A DNA stretch of 64,000 nucleotides from Synaphobranchus kaupii (lineage: Eukaryota > Chordata > Actinopteri > Anguilliformes > Synaphobranchidae), in NCBI GenBank assembly GCA_029718625.1, contig JAINUF010000032.1:248001-312000 (forward strand). The letters run 5' to 3'. Below, one piece after another: positions 47,980 through 59,000 of the stretch. The notes below the pieces were generated by a model, which did no database searches, was not told the origin of the DNA, and saw only the letters and a program-made list of their open reading frames with translations. The first letter of the stretch is position 1. Each line of letters begins with the position of its first letter. A program made the position numbers and the translations under genes.

Positions 47980-49749
47980 AACACAAATAAATTTCAGTAA
48001 TGTTGATGGATGATTGTATTTAAAATGTGTGTTATCTTATATGTTATTCTGATACTGTATGTTTCTTTGAGTGAAAAACATACATATCTGTAAAGATCTC
48101 TGAGGTCCATATTTTTACCTCTAATATTAACTAACTGGAACAACAGACCATCAGCGATTTCATACCATGGATGAATCAGGGTATTTGTGTTTTCCGGCAT
48201 TTGTGTACATTGTGTAATTGTTCAATCCTCACTCAAAATGCACCAAGCAAAAGAACAAGACTTACAAGTTCCTTGGAGAGCAAAGCCTGCCTGCAGAGTG
48301 CTGTTGCTGGAGGGCAGGCAGAGTCAGGCTCACTCCTTTGGGAGCTGCAGAGGGGAGATGGCGGTATGGCTCAAGTTCATTTCAGCTGCCAGCCTAACAA
48401 TATACGTCATCACTGCTGTGGGTGTTTGTTTTTCAGGACTGGGAGGGCATAGCTGTTTTCAGCTCATTCTTTTGGGAGGGGAGACTTGTTTTTGTCTGGT
48501 GATCTTTTGATTGAAAAGCCCAGTGTGAATACAACTTTAGAAAGGGACTCCCACAAATATCCAGTAGATGTCTACCTGGGATGCAAAGAAACACAACATC
48601 ATCAGATGCTGTTTATTGTTTATCCACCAGCCATTTTCCATCTAACAGGAGGGGTGAACAGAACTTGTGGTTTTCTGAGCATAAAACCTGAAGAAAATCA
48701 CCCAATTTTCTACTGTCATCCCCTTCACAGCCAGTTCACAGATAGATCTCTACTGTTCTGACACACTTATTAGAAACATTACATTTGCCAGTTATGTCAG
48801 CATGAAACTCTTCAGTACAACAGTCCAATTAAAGTGATAATGTGGAATCCAAGTGATAACAAGTAGAGGGTTGGGTACTTGAAAGGGTTGGTAGGGACAA
48901 CAGCTTTTTTTTTTTTTTTTTTACAAATAATTCAAACAGGAAAATGATTCTCATTTTAACATTTCATTGAAACTAGATTTGAGAGTAAACATTTTGAAAT
49001 AACCCTCATGTAACGATATAATTAGAGAGGGATTTGTTTAGTATTTTACCCACTGCCACTGAAACATTGATGTATGATGTGAGACATGGTACAATGTAAA
49101 GCCAATTTAAGCTAGATATTACAGGTTGTTCTACGACGTTAGAAAGGGACTCCCACAAATATCCAGCAGATGTCTCCCTGGGATGCAAAGAAACAAAATA
49201 TGATCAGATGCTGTTTATTGTTTATCCACCAGGAGGGGTGAACAGGGCTTATTTTGATTTAATAAAAAAATAATACAATTAACACCTGCCATCTTAACAC
49301 CTGAGAAAAATCACAGCCAGTAGTGTCCATGAGACTCATTGAGCTATGCAGTTCACACAGATACATCTATCCACTTCTGACACACTTGTGAGAAACACAG
49401 CATTTGCCACTTATTGCAACATGAAACACTCTTCAGTGCAACAGTCCAATTAAAGTGATAATGTGGAATCCAAGTGATAACAAGTAGAGGGTTGGGTACT
49501 TGAAAGGGTTGGTAGGGACAAAATACCACCCCAGTTGTGTGTATCTATCCAGAGAATGAAAAACTAATGAAAAAACATGCTTTTTTTAAGTATATTAATT
49601 TGCCATATTTACGCAATTTCTTTTTACCATCACATTTAGAAATGCATTATTTTGACCACATGGGAGTACATTTTTTCCCCAGAATTTTCAGTTAATCTTG
49701 TGGAAATATTATTATGTAATATTTTATACATTATATTTGGGGTCTAATT
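47980..49749. other. E-F intergenic spacer
   Basis: A copy of the A-B spacer (4952-7044), including the poly-T run (about 48906-48922) and the internal direct duplication (about 48537-48870 and 49136-49490). No gene is visible. Confidence 0.75.
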
Positions 49750-50057
49750 ATGTAATATGGGCATTCTGAAGCAAGAGAGAGTTGACACTGACAGTAATTA
49801 TTGCTGCACCGCTTTCACTGAGCTCATTGGTTAATGTGTCAGTGAGTTCACACACTCCTCTGTAGTTTTACTATTGTGTGTGCTTTACTGTGCCACCTGT
49901 GAGAAGAAGACTCATGAGGATTGGAGACAAAATAAAAAAATGTAATCATGACAGTTGTTCATTTTGTAAATAATACATAGCCACACCTCTTCATGTGTGG
50001 GTTGTGCTCGTGAAGGGTATTTAAACATGAGAGACAGCCACAGCCTGTCCTGAAAGC
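49750..50057 (+). promoter_or_regulatory. Promoter region of gene F (type I)
   Basis: Matches the B promoter in the short form, with TATTTAAA at 50018-50025, 33-40 bases upstream of the ATG. Confidence 0.6.
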
Positions 50058-53000
50058 ATGGAGGTGATGTGGACAACGTTGGTTCTGGCACTGGTGGCTG
50101 ATGCTCTCACCCTGGCAAAGGGAAGGTCTGGGTCGGGTTGCAGATTGAAGGGGACCCCCAGGCCTGCTTTGTTCTCCCAGCCTGGGGACTTTGTGATCGG
50201 AGGCATTTTTGGCATCCACAACTATATGACCACCACTGAGCACAACTACACCAGCCGACCAGAAGCACCGTACTGTACGGGGAGGTCAGTGAAGGGAGGA
50301 AGAGTGTTGTGCAATGGGGACGCCACTGTGTGGACAGCCATGTTTCTGATTCTGGAGATGCATAAATAAATATCAATAACATGTTTTGAAATGTATTACT
50401 TAGATCAGTGGTTCTCAACCCTGGTCCTGGAGTACCACTGTGTATGCTGGTTTTCGTTCCAACCACAATTGCAATATCAGAATTTTAACAAGCTGTTATT
50501 TTTTCTTAATTAGGTGTTTTTATTGTATAGAGAGAACACTTTAAACTCTTTACTCTTGAGCCACGTTATGTTAGCAATAGCAATGCATGCTTTGAAGAAA
50601 AAAAATCCCATGTTCGTTATGCTCATTGTGTTATATTGCAAAAAATTACAAAGAAGAGGTAAGCACTCAGGTGAATAGGCTCCTAATTAGGTAATTGAAC
50701 CCAAGTTTAAGTTCCTTCATAATTTTTTCCTTAACTTGTTAACACAATGCAGGTTTGGCTCGTTATCATTTGCTTTGTCTTTGAATTCTTCATTATTTAC
50801 CAAACGGTTAGTTTTAGTGGCCATGTGTCCACAATTTCACCAATTATGAGCCAATTGATTCACCTCAGTCTTTAATTTGATCAGTTAAAACATTTTTTAC
50901 CTCCTTTTAATTGTTTACAATACAACACAATGTGAATATTGGACTTTTATTCTTCATGGCATGCATAGCTATTACTAAAATAATGTGGCTTAAGAACATA
51001 AATAATCCCTCTAAACATTAAAAACACCTAATTAAGAAAGATTTACAGCTTGTTAAAATTCAAGTATTGCAATTGTGGTTGGAACGAAAACCAGCATACA
51101 CAGTGGTACTCCAGGACCAGGGTTGAGAACCACTGACTTAGATCAATTGCAGAGTGTAGGGTAAATATATTGTAATTTAAATTGCTAAACATTTATTACA
51201 TTATGACCTAAACATGTTTACTCTTCATCTTAAAAGAAAAACCTGTTAAGGTTTTGATTTAATGAATATTGTCATTGTTTTATTATGTTACACATTATTT
51301 ACCTGATATACACTTCATTTCACTTTTGTTGTTTCAGTTCTAGCATAAGATATATTTTCCATCAGTTTGGACTTCAATATATGTCCCTACAGCAATCAAG
51401 TATTCACATACACCTTTTGGTTAAAAGAAAAAATTTAGCAACTGTAGAAATATATATATTCTGTAATTCTAGAAGTCAAATAACTATAAAATATATAGAT
51501 GACCTGGGACTATTTAGTATAAGCCCAATACCACGATGGTGTGCCCAGGTAATGCGCCACTCTTATTTTTGTCGAAATATAAAATTATTATTATATATAA
51601 TTATATTATTAAATGTAAATTATCGCCATTTCATACCTCGTTGCATGTTCTGTTATGTTTCTGTCATTCTGTGTGACTCTTCATATTGTTGTTCCCGACA
51701 GTTTGGATTTCCGGGAAGTGCGCTTTGCTAGAACCATGGTTTTTGCCATCAAGGAAATCAACAACAGCTCAGAGCTCCTGCCAGGTGTAACTTTGGGCTA
51801 CCAGATCCATGACTCCTGCATGTCCGTGCCAGTGGCCGTGAGGTTGGCTTTCCAGCTGGCCAATGGCATCGAGCCAATTTTCTTTCCTAACCAGTCCTGC
51901 TCAAAGTCTGCCACTGTGCATGCTGTTGTGGGTGCGTCTAGCTCTACGCCCTCCATCGCCATGTCCCGAATTCTCGGACCTTTCGGCATCCCCATGGTGA
52001 GCTTCTCCTGCCCGGTCCTCCAGTGCATGTTCTGATAAATTACCTGAATTTATTACTATACTATATTTATACTTCATTTGACATATAGAGAAAATTTAGA
52101 GCCATTAACTAGGGATGCTCCAATACCAATCCTGGTATCGGTATCGGGTCCGATCCTGTGCTCATGTACTTGTGCTCCGATTATAAACGGTTATTCATAG
52201 AACTTTGTGGTCAGACTTTGGAACTTAGACAATTACAATAGTCCATCGAATTTGAGCACAGTCTATCATGTAAACCATGGTAATTTCACCTAGGATATAT
52301 GTCTGCAATAAACAGACAAATGGACAGTGTTGGGGTGTAGTGTAACTACATGTAGTGTGGTTTAATTTAATTTAGCAGCAGTTTTCTGGTAGTTCAACTA
52401 ATTCAAATGTGTGTAATGGTTGTAGAAGTTGAATACTTTTTTGTCATATTGAGGTGTAGTTAACTACATGAACTACCAACTACTTTTGGCCCTAAAATAT
52501 ATATATTTTTCCAAATCCCTTTGAGAAAATACCGCCGCCTTTCTCTCTTTCCCCTCTCATCCTGATTGATGAAAAACACTCCACTGTAGTTTCCAACTGC
52601 CACACATTACTAGTTCTCCCCACTGAGCTCTATAGTGGTTCTCCCCATGTACAAAAAGGCATTGCTCACACGCGTGCCATGTCTGGGAACAACCATGGTC
52701 ATACTTAGTACGAGCAAACTCAACAGAAATAAATTACTTTGCAAGCAATGCAAACTATCTCCACAGCAAAGACAACAAACACAAATCTAAGAATCTACAT
52801 AAAGGTCTGTATTACCAAATGGCCAATTAAAAAAATTAAACGTTAAGTTAAAAGATAAAAAGATTCTGCTCTCGCATATAACCTGAGACGTCTATTGTTT
52901 GTACCATTGTTATGCCCTTGTTAGAAAAGGTGCAAGATTTTTACAAAAGTAGTAAACAGAAAATGTTGCCTTGGCTTCAAATAGTGTAAAAATGGAGAGT

Positions 53001-56000
53001 TGCTCATTGCAAGGTGGAATTCATATTCATATTCATATTCATATCCAAAATTTTAATTAGTAGGCCGACAGCACTACAAAACTCCCAGGCACTCTCCAAT
53101 GAAAAAAGGTATTACTTAGCTATATCATCATAGAAAAGCGAAATAATGAAGCTTTTTAAAACTTTTTCACTGGACATTGAGTGCCTTGGAGTTTTGTAGT
53201 GCTGTCGGCCTACTAATTAAACTTTTCTTCTATTAAAACAATTTTGCTGGCAAAAATGACTGACCCAAAATATGTCTGGTAAAACTGAACTGATTGGACC
53301 TTCCTGAGTAATTTTGTTTTTTATTAAGTAGTTTGAACTACATTTCTCTTTATGGTAGTTTGGCTGTAGTTTAATGTGAAGTGAGAGTAGTTTCCCCAAC
53401 ACTGCAAAAGGAAAATATTTTTGAATAATGAATATCTACAGAAATATGTCAACAGCGCTAGTGCATTAGTGCTGAATAAACACATAAGCGGGTACCTAGG
53501 TAGACAGGGATATTGATTCACGAATATTCATAGTTAGACCAAAGTTACATTCACTGTTACCTCTTGCTGCCAAACGCCCCCTAGCGGTAACGCGGGCGTT
53601 ACGGAAATTATTAAATTATACATTTAATTAATTTAATAATATATAATAAACTGCTCACCTCAATATTTTGATTAAATATCCTTAAGATATATCCATTCCT
53701 TCTGGGAAAGTGGTTTTTAAGCCCAAAACGTCGAGATAAAACTTTGTAAATAACGTTGGAAACTCTGACCTAATTCTCAAACATGTATTGCAGCTTGATG
53801 TCACACCATAAACAATGTGCTGGTAAACTGTTCTGCTTAATTTTATTTCACAAAACTTTGGTTTGAAAAATCATTATACATTTAGGCTTCAAGAAAAAAT
53901 ACTTTAAAACTTTCATACGGCTGTACATGATTTTTTTCCAATTTTAAACCGACTTGTGCTTTTTTGCACTGGATTACGACTTGTTCGGCTGTGTTCAGTT
54001 TGGCGTTCTGAAACTCAGCCAGTTTCTGGAGTACCGATCCCGTGGCTTAGTATATGTTAGCCAGAGTGGTTTTGTACTTGTTTGCAGAGATTTATGCAAA
54101 ACCGTCGTCAATTGGGTGTATTTCTTTGACTGATAGCACAATAGGCCTATCTGAAGTGGGAAAAACTGTCTTCGACCCGCCTCCACTCCGAGTATTATTT
54201 GCTTTCCATTGGGTTTTAAAACTGTCTGTCAAATATTCCAGCCAATAGCCAAGACTCTTATCTTTCAAACAAGCCCTCATTCAACACAATGCCGTTGTAA
54301 ATCAAGGAAATACAGCCCTGCGTAAGAGGAAGAGGCAACCAAGCGTAATTATCGAACCAAGATGGCGCAGTGTTTTTACCTTGTAGCGTAGCTCACTACA
54401 TTCCGTTTAGCAAAGCACAATTCATAAGGTAACTGCGCTTTTTAACTTTTTACTTTACAGTCTCTTTCATACAGTTTTTGGTTAGTTACGTCTAGGTTAT
54501 TCAGGAGTTTCTCCGTGCAGCAGGTTCTAGCCGAAATATGGTTTTGCGGTCTCAGTGACGTAGAGTGATATAAGGTAACAGATTATTTTGCCGGTATACC
54601 AGTGCGAATTCACTGTTATGGATGAAACGAATCCCTCTGAATTAAATGAATATAGCTAACATTACTATATTGTAACAATGGCAAGCTAGCCAGCAAAATT
54701 ACACATAGCAGCTAGCTATCTATTTGTGTCTGAGACGAGCTGTTCCGAGTTTCTTTTGAATGCAATGGCGTCTGAAGGGTTTGTTTTGTTCCACATGAGT
54801 AAATTGTTCTGTAAGCAGTACAGCAGGCTCTGCAGGTAAACAAATGAGCAATTTATGCATGACCTAACACGAGGGAGAGATAACATGAGGATGAGTTTGT
54901 TGTTGTTGATTATTATGCAGGGGTTTATTTTATCTAGGGTGGACATTTGATTTTATATACCTGGACTAATTTCTGGCTAATGAGGCAGAGCTTTTTGGGG
55001 ACCACAGCTAGGCTAGTTAGTTGTGTAATATGAAACACACCAAAAACACATCTAAAAATTAACTTTTATTGCCAATTATCAGATTTTATTGTAAAACTTA
55101 AAAAATAAATTATATTGAGACTTTTCTGGAACCTGGGCCATTTTGCACAATTTGTGCCAACTTTGGTAACCGAAATGGTTCACCTGGAAAAAAAGCTCTG
55201 TAGAATTTGAATGATTTGAGATATTGACACCATATCTTTAGCAGAGATAGGCAGCATATTGAGGAATCACAAAGAGGAGTTATTTCCTCCATAGCTCTTG
55301 TAGCTCATCAGGTAAAAAATCTGAAATTTGAATTTAGGTAACCGTTTTTTGTTTTTTCACAATTTCTGTACATAAATTGTTGTAGTTAAGTAGCAAGAAG
55401 TATATGTATATGAATTATGATTACTTAGTCATAATAGTGCAGTTCTCTGTTTTAATAAAAGCTATGAACCGTATTTGTAGCCTTAACAGTTTTTGAGATA
55501 AACAGCTTTGTTTGTCACTAGTAAAAACAGGTGAGAATTGGTATATTTTGCCCTTGGTATTAAGAGGTTAAAACGTGCATCTTTCCTTTGGTGGAGCAAC
55601 AGGTGAGCCATTTTGCCACCTGTGCCTGTCTTAGTGACAAACTACAGTACCCCACGTTCTCCAGGACCATCCCCAGTGACTACTTCCAGGCAGCTGCCCT
55701 GGCTAGGCTAGTCAAGCATTTTGGCTGGACGTGGATCGGGGCGGTGCGGAGTGACACGGACTATGGGAACAACGGGATGGCTGCCTTCCTGCAGGCAGCG
55801 AGAGCAGAGGGCATCTGCGTGGAGTACTCAGAGGCTTTCTACAAGACCAACCCCCGCGAAAAGTTGCAACGCGTGGCAGAGGTCATCCGCAGGACCACGG
55901 CCCGCGTCATTGTGGCATTCGTTGAGACAGGCGACATGCTGGTCTTGCTGTCAGAGCTGGCGCTGGCCCCGCTACAGTGGATTGGGAGTGAGGCCTGGGT

Positions 56001-59000
56001 CACTGACCGCAACATGTTGCGGTTTCCTCAGTTAGCTGGTGCCATTGGCTTTAGCATTAGCCACTCGGTCATTCCAGGGCTGCGGGACTTCCTGTTGGAC
56101 CTGGGGCCAGAGCAGGTTTCCCGCTCACCCGTCCTCACAGAGTTCTGGGAGAGTGCTTTCGGCTGCAGCCTGGGAGGAGGTCAGAGTGCAGCAGGCCGGA
56201 AACCATGTGATGGAAAACAGAATCTGCGAGACCTGCAGAATCCTTACACGGACACATCCCATCTGCGCATCTCCAACATGGTATACAAGGCTGTGTATGC
56301 TATAGCCCACGCCATGCACAGTATCATCTGCACAGATGAACCTAACACTCCACCCTACTGCAACACAAGTATCCGAGTTGAGCCACAGCAGGTAAACAGT
56401 CCATTACACAGTCTTTCACCTATAAAGGAAAAGGGCATAAACCTAATAATAATAATAATAAATATAGTTGCAAGCAGCAATTCCTGGGGATCGAGCGGCA
56501 TGAGCAGCATTTGTCAAACACAGAGACTGCAAAATGGTAGACAACTCTAGACAGGGTTGACCCAAAAAGCAAATATTTGTTTCTAATCAGGGCTTTTGCC
56601 ATTGTTGATGGTATTTAAATCTGATCCTGTAAGGGCTTGCGTATTATCGTAAATTCTTAATTTTCCTAGTAGCCTACTTCATTTTTATGGTGACATTGTG
56701 TTATGTGTGAAAACCGTAACCCGAACAGAGCTGAAGTGCACTCTTTTTGTTGCAAATGAATCAAGAAATCTTGCCCGCTAAGCCCGCAACAGGACAACAT
56801 AGGTAGGCCTACACATAGACGGATGTTTTTGTCGGCTTTTGTGTGAGATTTTGTGTGAGATTGGGATTAGTGTTTGAAAAGAAATGTTAGTTCAAAACAT
56901 GTAGCCAATGGCAGTTATGAATAGGTTTTTTACATTACTGCAACAACACGCTCTGTACCAGATCATATTTTGCGTGAAAACTCTGACAAATGGATACTTG
57001 TTCCCGTAGCCAACTGTATGAACGTGACCTGCGGTAAATCTTTCGTTGGTCGGTAGTATTGTAAGCTACTGGACCATGTCGGCGGCCTTTTACGTCTTTT
57101 AAGTACAAGTGAAACAGTGAACAGTTAATACTGTTAAATTTCTTAACCTTTGCAATAAAAAGGAAATGGAAAGCTAAGATTGCAACCACTAGGCCAAAGC
57201 AGGTTAACAGAAATGTGCAGGCCAAATAAGACTTTTGTGTTGCGGTATCAGATTGCGTTGGCTTACTGACTTCATAATTCAAACAGTTAACAGTTAATAT
57301 TGTGAAATGCCTTATGTTAAAAGAACATTCTTAGCATGACGTGCACATTGTGCGCCTCAAAACATTTTTTAGGAACAGGTGGGGATCAAACCACCACTAC
57401 ACAGTAGTACAATGCCTTAACCACTAAGCTACAGGAACGGTCACAGTTGGTATGGTAGTTAGACAGCCTGTAAAGCATAGACAGTGTACTTGGCGAATGG
57501 CATACCTTCCATCCCAACATTTGTATTTCTATAGCGCCACCACATGGATTGATTGGGTTAAAACTGCAGGGCTCAGGTCTTGATCTAACTCTCAATCAAC
57601 CCACCAAGTTTCAGAACTTTATGCCAAACGGTTTTAGAATTACTTTCTGCCAAACGGTTTTAGAATTCCTAGCATTTTTGTGATAAGCCATGCCCAATGC
57701 AAAATTCATTAGCTTCTCATTCTGCCATTTTTTGACATAGACCTTAGAAAAATTGGTCAAATTCAGTACTAGAAGTAGCATTTTAAGTGTTTTACAAAAA
57801 ATGCTAATTAGCGGAAAATCGAAGATGACAGACTTCATGGTTCCTTGAAGCAAATTTGTTGGGCATGAGCAGCGGGACTTGTACACCAAATTTTGTGACT
57901 CTAGATCAAGATCAGGGCATCGGCAGTGGGCGTGTCAATGATTTTTAGTGAATCTTTAAATATTTTCTTATATTTGGATCTCTATAGCGCCACCACGTGG
58001 CTCGATTGTGTTGACACTGCAGAGGTCAAGTCCTGATGTTACTGTTAAGAGACCTACCAAGTTTTATAACTTTCTGTCAAATGGTTTTGGAATTATAAAC
58101 ATTTTTGTGATAAGCCACGGCCACTGAAAATTCATTAACTCGTCATTTGGCCATTTCTTGCCCTAAGCCTTGTGAGGTCTTGGGTCAAGAACTACGCCTT
58201 GTGAGCTGAGTGCACACACCAAGTTACGTGCAAATTGGTCGCATTTTGTGGCCTGAGCAGAGGAACCTGTATACCAAATTTTGTGGCTTGAGGTGAAACG
58301 GGGCGTCGGCATGGGCATGTCAATGTCAAAATTTTGTAACGTGCACTACAGCGCCACCAGGTGTTCAATCTGCGTCATAATATAGAGGATCCAAGAGTTT
58401 GGCAATCCCAACAAGCCTGCCAAGTTTGGTGATTCTATGCCAAACCAGCTCACAGGAATTTTAGGTGAAAGGGGAGTAAAAAATTAAAAAATTAAAAAAT
58501 AATCCGAACAAAAACAATAGGGTACCAGCAGCTACGCTGTTCAGTCCCCTAAAAATAAAGAGATAATTACTTCCATGGTGAATACACTCAGGTGGAATCA
58601 GAAACATCTGATCATTTTCATGCTGGTCATAAGAACCTGGGAAAGGCACATACAGTTGAAGTAGGAAGTTTACATACACTTAGGTTGAATTCATTAAAAC
58701 TCATTTTTAACCACTCCACAAATTTCATGTTAGCAAACTATAGTGTTGGCAAGTCAGTTAGGACATCTACTTTGTGCGTGACACAAGTAATTGTTTTCAG
58801 ACAGATTATTTCACTTTTAATTCACTACATCACAATTCCAGTCTGTCAGAAGTTTACATACACTAAGTTGACTGTGCCTTTAAACAGCTTGGAAAATTCC
58901 AGAAAATTATGTCATGGCTTTAAAAACTTCTGATAGGCTAATTGACATTATTTGAGTCAATTGAAGGTGTACCTGTGGATGTATTTTAAGGCCTATCTTC

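Noticed and set aside
50107..50466. Minus-strand open frame over exon 1 of F
   Set aside because: Antisense shadow of exon 1 and its intron, absent as such at the other loci.
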